Positions 12,043-24,289 of a stretch of DNA of 64,000 bases are shown here, in pieces (the stretch's first letter is position 1; each line of letters begins with the position of its first letter). A model generated the notes under the pieces. The model was not told where the DNA came from and did no database searches. It saw only the letters and a program-made list of their open reading frames with translations. The position numbers and the translations under genes were made by a program. The stretch covers positions 2,038,501-2,102,500 of the forward strand of contig JBAIZL010000058.1 of the NCBI GenBank assembly GCA_036971475.1, written 5' to 3'. The DNA is from Prosapia bicincta. Its lineage: Eukaryota; Arthropoda; Insecta; Hemiptera; Cercopidae.

Positions 12043-12150
12043 ACGAACAAACCCAATACAAATCACACATACTCTTTGATACTATCGAAAACTTGATTTT
12101 AAAACCTTTAGGTCACCGCTTAACCTAACAACAACTCTAAGCAGAAAACA

Positions 12151-12190
12151 CTGATGAATATCGCCACAGAGCGATCGAAAACGTTCTGTC
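12151..12190 (+). ncRNA. Hammerhead-like core in PLE 3' region
   Basis: An exact CTGATGA at 12151-12157 is followed by helix II AUCGC/GCGAU (loop CACAGA), then CGAAAA and a short ACG/UGU helix III ending in GUC at 12188-12190. There are extra bases next to helix II and one extra A after GAAA. Helix I is not convincing. It lies 110 bp after the PLE stop codon on the same strand, the expected place. Confidence 0.55.
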
Positions 12191-12224
12191 TCAGTAAGTT
12201 TTTACAAAGTTTAAAGTTCGGTTA

Positions 12225-12662
12225 GTCATAAACTAGGGTTAAAGTGATTAAATAATTTTAATAATTTAGGTTATTACAAGCTACACTAAAAAAACAGTTA
12301 CCCGTAATAAAAATAATAAAGTTTGAAAAAATCTTCATTTGAGGAAACACTACTTATAGGCATTATTTCTAAGCACTTATCATTATTTCAGAAATATGAC
12401 AATATTTATAATGACAATAAATATAATGACTATCTAATGATTTTTCGAATGACATTCTAATGATTTCTCTAACTCATGTACAGAATGAAAGTAGAACATT
12501 TTCACCTACTTTTAAATAATAGCCAATATAAAATGTAGGTTGAGACAATTTTAAAAATAACTTTAACATTTGTGTTGTTTTTAATTTTTCAAATTTATAA
12601 AACTTCTTGAATTTTGTAGTCCATTACGTTCGATAAAACATAATCACTTTAACTTTAGTTTA
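12225..12662. mobile_element. Possible inverted-repeat element
   Basis: A 25-bp inverted repeat (TCATAAACT then GTTAAAGTGATTA, with 2 mismatches between arms) occurs at 12225-12249 and 12638-12662 around 390 bp of unique AT-rich DNA. No target duplication or coding was found. It may mark another PLE terminal-repeat pair or a MITE. Confidence 0.4.
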
Positions 12663-13527
12663 TGACTTTATAAAACTTGCTAAAAACCAAATGTTGAAAT
12701 TACAGCTTTTTGAGAGCTACTGTAAAAGTTGCTTTTTGTAATCATCTTGAACTCACTGATTAAACTATAATTAAATAACAATTAATGAAGTGAATACGTA
12801 AAGGCTTACTTGCTGACTCGTTTCGAAAAAATCGTTCCTTTTATAAAGCAAAGCCTCTAGATACAAATACAAACAGTATTTGTTTTGCGCCGCTTGAAGT
12901 AACATGTTTCTTGTTTAGATTGTCTAAGACGTATTACGCGTAAACATAGCTATTCGGGTTTATGTGTGGTGAACCATTTTACGAGTGTTATTTGATAACT
13001 ACACTCATTATTTGTTGATACGAAATGAGGAGGAAATTCTAAATTGTCTATGAGTTGAGAAATTTTAAATTTTCTATTTTGGGAAAACGCATAGCTTATA
13101 ACGTATCTCTTTATTCTTATTTATTTATAATTAAATTTTCTTGTTTTTTATACGTTTATCGTTATTGTATTGTAAAAGCTAGTAATTCAATTCACTAAAA
13201 GCCAAGACATCAAATTTAATTAATTCTAAATGATACCAATGTAAAAGTATGGGCATTGAAAAAGAAAGAACACAGCTCTGTATAATAGGCCGTTGAAGCT
13301 TTTTCATTGGTCTCTCCTTATGCTCTATGTTTTATGGCATTCGTTTCAACTGGAGAAGATATTTGCCACAACAAGGTTTATGGAATATGAGCTTGCTAAA
13401 GGAAGTATTTTTTAGCTGACATTTATTTTGTCCTGACTTGTGCTATGAATGCATATAGACTTTTTATGCTGTTGTCCTCATCCTCTTTCGAAAGAAGTAT
13501 AATTGGAAAAATAAATGTCAGAAATAT
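12663..13527. other. Non-coding, nothing recognised
   Basis: No coding motif is visible. The DNA is AT-rich and has no obvious repeats. Confidence 0.35.
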
Positions 13528-13713
13528 TTATATTGAAAGAATGACGAGTTGTCTCGGTTCCACATTGGCCCATTTGCTTTTATGTCCCTCAATAAGTTTA
13601 CATGTGTTACATTGTCCTACGTTTACGATTTTCTGCCTGTTTATGTGTCGTATAAACCAACATATATATTTGACACTATGCTTGTTTACTTGTGTGTCCC
13701 TTGACCTATACAA
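13528..13713 (-). pseudogene. Possible LTR-retrotransposon integrase zinc-finger remnant
   Basis: The minus-strand frame includes WFIRHINRQKIVNVGQCNTC, then KLIEGHKSKWANVEPRQLV. The HxxxxxxVxxCxxCK arrangement followed by a 'KSKW..xEPRQLV' run resembles the HHCC zinc-binding module and linker that precede the catalytic core in Gypsy/BEL integrases. Downstream minus-strand sequence is broken by stops. The match is by eye and short. The 151-codon plus-strand ORF over the same DNA is low-complexity and hydrophobic, and is probably a shadow. Confidence 0.3.
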
Positions 13714-14165
13714 TACTCTAAAGGCAGATTTTGCATTAAAAATTTTAAAATTACAAATATTTGTACCCTTGCGATTTAGTTGTTTTTTAACGATTTATTA
13801 TTGTTTGTATTTCTTTTTCTTGGTATGTAGGCCTTTCTCTTGTATAAGTTTCTCTATAAAATTAAAATTATTTAAAAATAATTCTGTTATATTTCCTTAG
13901 GTTTATTATTTAACTACATTGATTAAATTATGTATAATTGGAAAGTACGTCCCTCTACAGCAACATTAAGATACAGGTTTCGATTTCCCTCACAGGGGAT
14001 GTAAATACGAACCTCACTCACAAAGGAAAATACAACCAATGATGTTGTATCCCTAACCATGTAGGGATACCATGTAGTGTCTCAGACGACAGTTTTCGTC
14101 AAATTAAAGCAAAACACCGAACTTTAAAACAAAATAAGATTAACTCACTACCTTCTCCTGACAGT

Positions 14166-14288
14166 TTAATACCTAAAACTTAAGATGCTTATTAGTGCAA
14201 CTCCTGAAACTATGAATGCATACAAAACACGTTTTGTCCCTTCGACTTGATTTCTCAGAGAAAGTTCTTCTTTTGTCGGGAGTCCCAT
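14166..14288 (-). CDS. 40-codon membrane-protein-like ORF fused to mariner remnant
   Basis: On the minus strand this reads MGLPTKEELSLRNQVEGTKR, then VLYAFIVSGVALISILSFRY, then a stop. The first half is charged and helical. The second is a clean single transmembrane segment. The frame is continuous upstream with the mariner segment ending ILWDSQSPVLEHYDK, where a transposase would normally continue with different residues. Either a mariner copy inserted into or recombined with a small host membrane-protein gene, or a host exon was captured. I do not recognise the family. The frame is intact although the adjoining transposase is shifted elsewhere, which is why I list it. Confidence 0.3.
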   Translation of the reverse strand: MGLPTKEELSLRNQVEGTKRVLYAFIVSGVALISILSFRY

Positions 14289-14960
14289 TTTATCATAATG
14301 TTCCAGTACTGGACTTTGTGAGTCCCAAAGAATTTTAAGCTTCAGCTTTTCTGCAGACGGATGGGTCTTGAACTTTTTCTTGCACACCGAAATTTAATGT
14401 TTCCATTCCATACTATGCCGTTTACACTCTGAATAGTAATGATGTATCCATGTTTCGTCCCCATTAATGGTCCTGTCTAAGAAGTTGTCTCGTTCGTTAC
14501 CACAGCGATACAAAAGTTTTTGGCAGATGTCCAAGCGTGTTTATGCAACTGTGTGAGTTGGTTTGGGACCCATCATACACAAACTTTATGAAACCCAAAC
14601 CTGTTTCGGATGATTTCGTAGCCAGAACAGTGACTAATTTGCAGACGATGTCCTACTTCGTCAATAGTTACTCGTCTGTCTTTCATGTGAACGCTCAATG
14701 TTTTCCTCATTTGTGGAAGTAAATAGTCGTCCGGCTCCTTCATCGTGCGTAACACTTGTGCGACCATTTTAAAATTTTTCAATCCACTTGAGAAACTCTG
14801 TTCTGGTAAAACTCTGTTCCCATACTGTACCAAAGGCGTTTGATGAGTTTTGAACCCAGATACACCTTCCGACCACAAAAAAAAAAAAAAAAAAACGGAT
14901 CACTGAACGTTGGTCATCTTTGGTGCAAATAAAAAGCGGAGCAACCATGATTAACAGCAC
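14285..14960 (-). pseudogene. mariner transposase pseudogene, truncated
   Basis: Minus-strand fragments, joined by frameshifts, follow the mariner order. They are: MVAPLFICTKDDQRSVIRF (N-terminal helix-turn-helix), SFTRTEFLKWIEKFKN, DRRVTIDEVGHRLQISH then GYEIIRNRFGFHKVCV (second HTH), TINGDETWIHH (GDETW, first catalytic Asp region, near 14440-14465), and KKKFKTHPSAEKLKLKILWD then SQSPVLEHY (second Asp). The third Asp (34D block) is absent because the element is truncated near 14285 and continues into unrelated sequence. A poly-A/T expansion at 14877-14895 interrupts the first HTH. No terminal inverted repeats were found. Confidence 0.85.
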
Positions 14961-15365
14961 GACAGCGATAACGAAACTAACCTAGCAGCTTGAAAAATTT
15001 ACAATTAAAGAAAGAATGAATCATCAACGCAAAACGACATTACTACCAACATAAACAAAAATATAACTAAATTGCTGATAATAATTGACATACCCTCGTA
15101 GTAATGTAAAGCATAGTTTAAATAATTTTGTAGTTAACCACTTTATTAAATCACATAGGAAAACAAATGAAATAATTACATGACTGCTTAATAAACCTTC
15201 TAGTTAAAGATTCATAAAACAAATTATTAATTATTCTTTATCAAGGAAAACATAAATATGAGATAAAGTATAATATTATTTTCACTATAAAAATATATTA
15301 GTAATTGAATACGCATACTGGCTTGAATATTATAACTGTATTCCCCCTCCCTTCGAAATAATAGT

Positions 15366-15590
15366 TCACCTATACGTCAGTGTACTTCGCAAACTTCGAT
15401 ACATAACAGATGCGACTCCACCGCTTTCATGTTCGGGATAATTGAAAAGGCTATGTAGAGCGGGGGACAGTTCCATCGAAGAACCTACCAAATTAAATTT
15501 ACCAGATTCATCTCTTAATGCTTCGCATTGGTGGAGGAGGTTTAACAAATGGTTCTGTGTTTTTTTAGTAACTCCATACACCACGGTCAT
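15366..15590 (-). CDS. Unrecognised protein, candidate first coding exon
   Basis: A minus-strand frame of 74 codons from ATG. It reads MTVVYGVTKKTQNHLLNLLH, then QCEALRDESGKFNLVGSSME, then LSPALHSLFNYPEHESGG, then VASVMYRSLRSTLTYR and TGA. Composition is balanced, soluble and helix-rich, quite unlike the local AT-driven frames, and GC is raised against the flanks. The end reads CGTATAG|GTGAAC, a plausible splice donor, so the stop may simply be intronic and this may be the first exon of a longer gene running toward lower coordinates. That direction includes the membrane ORF at 14166, so the two could even be parts of one locus. No family is recognised. Confidence 0.45.
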   Translation of the reverse strand: MTVVYGVTKKTQNHLLNLLHQCEALRDESGKFNLVGSSMELSPALHSLFNYPEHESGGVASVMYRSLRSTLTYR

Positions 15591-16539
15591 CGCCGTTGAA
15601 GAGTAATATACAACGCATAATTAACTGTAACGAAAAATGACTGTTGAAGATGAAAGATTTTGTGAAGCTCTGTAATGTGCAAGTTAAAAGACTGTGGAAT
15701 AATGTAAAATACCTTTGTTTGAAAATGAACAATTTAAACTTTGGTAAATGTATAGAATATAGACTATAAATATGCTATAAAAAGCAAGTAATTAAAAAAA
15801 ATTCAAGTAAATTCCTTCTCAGGTCAACAAAGAAAAATTTAATTTTAGTTACTTTTTATTTTATAATTACAATTAATATAAATATGTATATACATATGAC
15901 AGTACCAAAATACTAAGTGGCAAAATAAAAAACGAATTTCCTTCAAATTTTGTCATGTTGCGTTGAACTATATTTTCGTTTGTTACTATTTATTTACTTT
16001 ATTTTTTTTTCGTTTCTAATTTATGAAGCTGGTGGTGGTCTATAATTTCTCATTCTGTCGGTCTTTTGGAATGCTTCATTATTGCAAAAAACCTTTCTTT
16101 TATAATATCATATACATCTTTAAGTAACAGATTTTTAGCTATGGAAAAGCTGCCTCAGTACCAAGGATTTCAAACATGTAGATATTCAGCTCGAATCCTA
16201 CCGAGACGCCAGTTTAAAAAAAATTGAAGTAAAGAGTAAGTATTAAAAAAACTGTATTGACATCAATTGTCATTCGTCTTTGTTTATGTCAAATAGCATT
16301 TTGCGACTTGATTGGGATAGCATAGTTTCATACAGATTTCGTAAGTTCTGTCAAAAAATGTGTTTATAACTCTTTCGAATGTAGCGATTTGTGCATTTAA
16401 TCTCTTCAGTGCTTGTGAATGCAGAATACGTACTATTTCTTGGCGAGCTTCGCGTTGTTCTTTAGTTTCATTTTCTATTGATAGTTCGTGTTTACGTCAA
16501 AGATATAGTAATCGTAATTAGCGTTGTTCTTGAGCTTCA
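15591..16539. other. AT-rich non-coding
   Basis: No gene is recognised. If the 15366-15590 exon is real, its promoter would lie here, on the minus strand. Confidence 0.35.
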
Positions 16540-16840
16540 TCTATATCTATAAAAAATGAATGTTTGTATGTGTGTGTGTGTATATATATGTGTGTCTGTA
16601 TGTTATGGACGTTTACACAGCTAACAGAAATTAAGGAAATTTGGACAGATTTTTTTAACATATTCTCAGGATAATTCGAGTAACTATTGGTTCAGATCCA
16701 TTCCCAGGGCTCCGCCCCAGAGGCTTAGGAGGGTTCAAAAACTGAAGTATGTATCTTATGGACGCCTAAACCGTTGAACTGAAATTTATGAATATATATA
16801 TATATATATAAATATAAAATACGTTTTCTTGTTTAATAAT

Positions 16841-17163
<323 letters not shown>

Positions 17164-17305
17164 TTATGAACGCTTAAACAGCTGAACATAAGTAATTGAT
17201 ATTTGGAAAGATTGTTTAATATATTTCCAGAGTGCCTCGTGTTAAGTTTCACGAAGATCCATCGAAAGGGCTCCGCCCCCGGAGGCTTAGGATGGTTCAA
17301 AAACC

Positions 17306-17310
<5 letters not shown>

Positions 17311-17361
<51 letters not shown>
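17311..17361. repeat. (TA)n microsatellite
   Basis: About 25 TA units between two of the ~170-bp repeats. Confidence 0.95.
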
Positions 17362-17367
<6 letters not shown>

Positions 17368-17680
17368 CCTTATGGATGTCCAACCCGCTAAACAAAAGTT
17401 AATATAGTTTGGAGGAAATCTTTAACTTATTCCCAAGATGGTTTGTGTGACGTTTGGTGTAGATCCATCCACTGAGTTCTACCCTAGAGGCTTAGGATGG
17501 TTTAAAAACCGATGTATATAAGTATGTGTGGATGCATCTTAGGAACGCCTAAACTGATGTTAAAGGTATTTGATGGGATTATTTAACATACTCCCAGGAT
17601 GGTGCGTGTGAAGTCTGGTGTAAATCCATCCACACGGCTCCGCCCCAGAGGCTTAGGATGGTTCAGTTTACAGCCTTCCA

Positions 17681-19740
17681 TAAGTCTAATGGTAAAATGT
17701 GTATATATACTAGCGTTACTAAAATTAATTAAAAAAAATTATAAACATAGTGTAAGAATAAAAATACATTATTAATTATTTTAAACTTGAAGTTTTTTTT
17801 AAATTCTATGTTCAATTATTGCTATCACATTTATTGATATTAAAAGTAGGTTTCCCGATAATATTCTTGCGAAATTTGAATCAACCAAAGCTGTGCAACG
17901 GAACCAGAATAACCACAAAAAAACTAACACCCAACATGATCCGGGCAGAAATCTAAGGAAGCAAGTTCAAAGGAGAGATGGTCTTAGTCCATGAATACCG
18001 ATGATTTCATCAGATCTACCTATTGATCAGCTAATGTTCGAGTTTCGTGCTACACTGGAAACGAACCTGTAATCTTTTATTTCGTTTCTTTAGGCGTAGG
18101 CACTTAGCTTCTTCTGTTTCATTTTCAGACCTTTCCTGGCGCTTTTGTTTAGATATCTGACTGTACTAACATCAATTGGCATCCACTACAGGTTAAAAAA
18201 AATGTATTTGAACTTGATTGGATGAATACAAACGTATTTTATTAAAGATTGAAAATTTGTGCAAGATATAAATCAGGAGAGTGTGAGCCAATAGAAAGAA
18301 TGTAATAGTATGCCTCCAGAATCTCATCTAGCATTGGCGATGTGAACCCAACAACAATTAATTTCAAGTCTGATAGGGTACAGTTTTCAGTATCGCTGGT
18401 TCAAATTCCGAGCACTCGTTTTGGAACACTCTGTATTTTTATATAACCCGAACTACGAAGGCATACTTAAAAAAGAATAATTTGTACTATTTTGAAATGA
18501 ACAGTGATCTACACTAAATTTAGTCTGTTGCCGTCAATGAAGGAATTCATAGTGAGTTATCGTCCTCAACGAATCCTTGTGATTTTCGTCTCTTAATAAT
18601 GAAACTGTTATATATTTCCCTCTTTATTTCTCACCCCATCTCTTTCAAATGCCACCATCGCCACAAGTATATTATTATCATGTACAAAGGATACCTAAGG
18701 GAGTTTTGCTTAAGGAATTTATGCAGTTCTCCCTTCTTAACGAAACGCCATATTCCCCCCCCCCTCTATCGCGCACACCAGTACTACAAGTCATGTAAAT
18801 TTATATTTTATTCTTCTACTTCAACGTTCATTGAACCGTAGTAACACAAGTTTTAAAATATTTTCAGAGTTGCTGTGTTGCGGAACGTTATTCCGCCACT
18901 ACCAGTTAAATACAATATTTGCCTGGTATCGAATAAAAGTTTGATTGAAACAACATACAGGAGATTAAAAATAAAAAGGTATTTGTTAAGAGGGGAATCA
19001 AATTACTCCGATTCTGCCAGTTACCTCAGACAACAAGTTATAAATACAGGTGATACAAAATAAACAAAGATGTAATCAGAGTAGAATAGAGCGATAATAT
19101 TGCTCCCATGACAGCTAGCAATCTTAAAATATTAGGAAGAAAACATTTGTTATACAATATATTTTTACGTTTTTTGAGCTCCTTAGAAATGTACGTCAGT
19201 GTGGGCGAAAATAAATATAAAACCCGAATCGGATAAAAAATTGTACATTGATAACAAAATTATTCAAACACTAATTTAGAAGTTCAATTTCACAAATTAC
19301 GCTTGATGACTTCAATAAGTATATATTTTTTAAAATATATCTTTCAAATACAATAAGAAAATATATGCTTATTTGGTTTCTCTGCAGATTTTACAGCTTT
19401 GTTGCGACCCGAAACGTAATAGAATAGAGTAAAAATATTTCTCCGCCAAACAAGAGAAAAGGCGGTTGATTTACCCTTTTTGTCTTTGACGCATTTCTGT
19501 TCTAAAATTGCTTTCTGGATTCCAGGACTCAGCGAAAAGCGTTCTCCAAACAGTAAAATATGTCTGGAAATAAGTACAGCAGGAGATTGCTAGTCTTCTT
19601 TTTTTACTACTTATTCTGATTGCATTTATTGAGTTTATAAATACAGATGTTTTATGTTGTAAATACAAGTTTTATTTGCTATTTAGAATATCAAACTTAT
19701 TTGATGAATTATTATAAAGAACTGCATAGAAAGTATTGCT
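17681..19740. other. Non-coding with short unassigned ORFs
   Basis: Frames at 18599-18841 and 18875-19063 (+) and 19471-19668 (-) are short and match no family I know. A GGTTCAAATTCC box occurs near 18400 without a tRNA fold. Confidence 0.35.
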
Positions 19741-20053
<313 letters not shown>

Positions 20054-21265
20054 GTGCGCTCGCGCGAAAGTATTGACGTGTAGGATAGACATTTCCAATT
20101 TGAGAGCAGGTTTATCTCAGTTAATCGACCCTGCTCACAGTATTGTCCTTTCTGTAGACCCACCTAATTCCGTCTAATATTCATCATACTGAACCATACA
20201 AGAGGGCGTTTGTGGAGTCGTCTTTATAAAGCTATGAACAACCCTTAATAGTGGCGGATTTAAGGGGGGACTTTGGGGCACAAGCCTCATGAATGCTTTT
20301 GTGTATATATGAACCTTATGCGTTACTAAACCACCGATCCGATCGCCATAAAACTTTGGGAAATTGTTGAGTACATTCCTAGAAAGGTTTCTGGCATAGT
20401 AAGGCTCTTCAGTGTAGCCAGGGGGTCCACAGGGGCATGTGAACCCACAAACCAAATAATTTTAGCAGGAAAATATTAATCTATGAATAGGCGTTACGGT
20501 TTTAGAAAAACAGCTTCCCGACGACATTACAATTTTTTTCAACACGTATTTTCTAAGTCCCAAAATAGCATAAAATATGATATTCTATCCTATCTTATCC
20601 TAAGCCATTTCATTGAATTATTTCCAAATTTTATTTACGAAGCAACACTCAACAAATTTATAATAGTTGGAGTTAATTTTGAAAAACCATGCTTCCCACA
20701 TTAACAGCTGTATGTGGCTTGCTCACGAGTCGGAAAACCTTCCGATTTTTTTCACCAGAGAGAAAAACCAAAAATATTGTAAATCCGAGCTCACTTCAAT
20801 AAATAGCATTTAATCAAGAACTTTTATTGTCACACTTTTCTCGATCGACTACTATAAGTTTAGCTATTAATAAGTTAATAAAATACTAAATTAAGCTCTG
20901 CTAATGTTAACATGCAATTCATTTAGTTTTAGGCGGTACGAAGGTCAGTCAGCTAGTATGTTATATGTAGAGTATGTAGTGGAGGTATTTAAAACAGTTA
21001 TTAGTAATTGTTAAATATAAAACAATTTGTTCCCATTATTGCATAGTACTGCTATGTCTAACGTTATGGTTTTGTGAAATCTATAATCAGTGCATTATTT
21101 TATTAATGAATATTTTCCATTTTACTTGCTTAAAGATTTTAGTTCGCAGTTACTGCGGCTTTCACTTAGAGTGAAGTTTACAAGAAAATATTTATGAGAT
21201 TTATTATTTACCTTTTTAGTGTGCAAATACTCAGTATTAATGAAATAACAACTTACACAAACTTA
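20054..21265. other. Non-coding, possible dispersed-repeat pieces
   Basis: The segment 20230-20460 contains 'ccgatccgatcgcc' and 'ataaaactttggga' blocks that resemble the style of the 16.6-17.7 kb repeat units. A CAGCTAGTA near 20958-20966 could be a Helitron-type 3' end. Neither can be fixed. Confidence 0.3.
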
Positions 21266-21414
21266 CAATCAATAGTTTATTTCTCATATGCGGCTGAACC
21301 TCAAGGCTATTATCATCAGCGAGTATAACTACTAAAATTCTAAACTATAGTTGAGTATGATGATGATGACTTTGTCATTGAAACGCGTATGAGAAAATAA
21401 ATTATTGATTTGAT
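21266..21414. mobile_element. Inverted pair of PLE-type hammerhead ends
   Basis: Arms share the outer block (AATAAA, TATTGAT and GAGAAA on both strands) in inverted orientation around a 40-bp centre. The left arm on the minus strand has CTGATGA (21319-21313), a T, and an AGCC/GGUU helix, but CAGCC replaces GAAAC. The right arm (+) has ATGATGA (21357-21363), a helix AUGAC/GUCAU, then GAAACGCG at 21380-21387. Each copy lacks one essential element. The two arms come from different hammerhead subfamilies, so this is a chimera. Confidence 0.6.
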
Positions 21415-22893
21415 TTAGTATTCGTTATTACTTTGCTGGCAAACTGACGTACACCGCCGTCAGAGGATTGAAAAAACGAGATTATTAATAATAAAGAAAT
21501 AACATTTTGAATATCCCCTTTAATGAATAATAACAAATAATCACCCTCGGGCCTTGGACGGTGAGGGTATATACAATTTAATGTAAATAAGCATAATATA
21601 AAGAGATTTAAATAGTTTACCTGTTGGGGTCGTTCTTAAGTCTATCAGTTACCTCGGTTTGCTTACTGGTTCCCTCAGGAAGACGGCATGCCGCAGGATG
21701 TACTCCCTCAGCCACCAGGAAGACGCCAAAGTCATGTTCCTTCTACTCTCGCTCTCAGAATGCTACTTCTTCCAACTTAGTTATATTAATTTAGAAAGGG
21801 ACCGGAAAATACAAGTTTAGCGCAATCAGCTGTTTAATATCGGTCCGCTGAGGAGTGCCGTCTACCATTGGAACTATTTATTATTTTCCATTTACGGAGA
21901 TAGACGTTTGGCGGTAATATAAAAAAAAAACGTTACAAAGCTAAGCTCATATTTTGTATTACCAGTTTTATCACTTATATCGTAAAGTTTCTTTTAAATA
22001 TTTCAGGCATAAAATTACCGTTTCTGCCTTGACGTCTCTTTTTGAATTGCCAGTCTCAATTTATATAACATGTTTGCACTATAAACATTAAATAAAAAGC
22101 TCACAACATTAGGGGCATTAATATCAGTGACGTCTAGTTTTTACTGGAAGTATAAATCTAATTTTAACATGCAAAATATGTAGATGTGTGCTGCAGTATA
22201 TCACATTAAAATCACATGCAGTTGTGGCGTGAGCATTTATTGTGGCCGATGAGAATATAAAGTGGTCAGGTTAAATAATATTGCTGACATGACGTGTATA
22301 AATTACAAAACAGCGGTGAATCCCCCAACGGTCTACTTACAAATTAAAAAGTGCTTTTTTCTAATCCACCCATAAATAAATTAAAACAAACAATCGCAAC
22401 AATGTTGATAGATAAAACTGGTTGCTTTTGGGTGCATCTTCTGGTTATTCAATTGCATAAATAAGAAAGTATTTTGTATTTTGTATGCACAATGGGATAT
22501 TTAGGAATGTTTGGTAACAATCCTAGAAAGAAAAAAGAATGCCGACGATATTAACCGTAATTCTGAACAATCGAACGGCAAATACATTTTGGTTTGATTG
22601 GGAAGTGCCACCCTCGGACGTTCAGAGAAGCCTGACTCCAATACTGCCTGGTACTCAGTACTCATCCTGATTATCGAAGGTCAATAGGTTGCGATGCGAA
22701 TGACGAAACTCTCTCTGCGAAAAGGAGGGGAGGTACCAGTTAGAGAGAAAGCTTACTTCTTGAGAGAAGCGAAGAAGTTATGCTTCATAGTCCTTGATCT
22801 TAAGTGATTTTTAAGCTTCGTACGTGGTTAGCTCACATTAGGAAACTTATTATTATTTTCTCATTTGAGTCTATCCTAACCCGATTCTTTATA
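21415..22893. other. Non-coding, moderately GC in patches
   Basis: A CCCTCGGGCC...GGTGAGGGT imperfect hairpin lies near 21543-21570. The 21640-21780 stretch is GC-richer but shows no long frame. Nothing further is recognised. Confidence 0.3.
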
Positions 22894-23945
22894 TTGTAAA
22901 ACCTTTCGTGTCCGGATCAATGTGGCGACAGCCCGATCCGGACAGCGAAAAATCCGGATATGGGAGCGGTTACGTAATGATGTAAGTTTGTACTACGTAA
23001 TCATTACATTTCTAATAGGAAGTAGATGCATGATTGTTTTAAATAAATAAGTTACATTTATTGGGGATTGTAATTATATTTTAATAGCAATATAGAACTG
23101 TACGTACAATTTAGTTACATGCCTGTATGTACAGATCCTTAATATTAGGCTACACTGTTCATACACATGTACTTTAATCATCCGTTTTTGTAAAAAAAAG
23201 ATGTAATGGTGGTTTTCTTGTTTCGTTTACACGTTTATTTGATGAAATATCCCTCTAATTTTGAGAGAGTAGACGATCGGCTGCTGTTGCTTCTCTTGTT
23301 CGACGTACTCGATCAGCTGGTCTAATGCCTGGGAAGCTTCGCTATGCTCCATGGTTTGTTTTATTTCAACATCTTCGGTGGGCGTGTGCTCACTAAGTCT
23401 ATAATAAGTGGTAAACTCATGAACTTCACCCTCTTTCATCCATTCATTCACGCCAACACTTACAACCAGGAATGTTTTGGAGAAGATCGACGATTTCTTT
23501 ATTTGTTTTACTAACTACGGTTTTCCGTTTGTAATACGTTTATAGTTCCCTCATTGTTTGTTTCATGGTCCAATAGCTCTTGCCATGTTTAACTAGTGTT
23601 ATCGTCCTGATTGTATCCCATGCTGTAGCAATCCATAAAGTGACTTCTAGCAAGTCTACGTTTTGTAGTCACTCTGAAGCACTTTTACCGCATCCATAAT
23701 TAACTAAACTACCTGATTACAGAAAATCCTGTAGGATATATGTAAACTGAACGATACGGAGACTCAAACACAACTGGCGGTAAAGCAGAAAAACCCGACT
23801 GTTGAGCACCAGAGAACTGACCCTACAACAAGACACAAAGTAAAGACGCTTACTTTATTTTCATATTGCGTCCGGATATCGGTGGATAATAGGAGAAAAA
23901 GAGGATATCCAGTTATGAGAGGGCCAGATTTGAGATGTTTTACTG
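22894..23945 (-). pseudogene. pogo/Tigger-type element with decayed transposase C-terminus
   Basis: Ends look like inverted repeats: GTAAAACCTTTCGTGTCCGG near 22898 and, on the other strand, CAGTAAAACATCTCAAATCT at 23945. Both occur next to TA. Minus-strand coding traces read VDLLEVTLWIATAWDTIRTI (Tigger 'ALxWIxxAWDxV'), YKRKTVVSKTNKEIVDLLQN, IPGCKC, then NEWMKEGEVHEFTTYYRLSE and EALRxx-like acidic residues to a stop at 23227. These are the region after the DDE catalytic core. The catalytic half is missing and there are stops. An internal GATCCGGACA repeat lies near the left end. Confidence 0.6.
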
Positions 23946-24289
23946 TATATATTTTTTATTTGAGCTATATAGTATTGTATTGTGGCAACCACATTTAATA
24001 GGTTTAGGTAAAAATGTTAGATGTAATGTGGACAGTGGAAATGGGTAATCATTGGAAGTTGAGATTGAGGGTAAACAATTTTTATAAATATTTAGTACAA
24101 ATTGGAACTTTGCAAGTTGTAGAAATGGGGCTAGGTGGGCGAGCTGGAGACGAAGCTGACCGTCAGAGCTCGGGACTAGCTTCTGGCTTTTGTAACTCAA
24201 GAAATATTTCAGTAAGAGTATAAGTCGAAATTGAAGTGAACGAATAGATTGCAAAATTTGACAGTAAGGAGAAGCCTATTAAATAAAAT

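Noticed and set aside
13445..13900. 151-codon plus-strand ORF
   Set aside because: Hydrophobic, low-complexity; the opposite strand has the more meaningful, though weak, integrase-like frame.
18380..18425. tRNA or tRNA-derived SINE (GGTTCAAATTCC box)
   Set aside because: No A box, acceptor stem or anticodon arm could be built around it.
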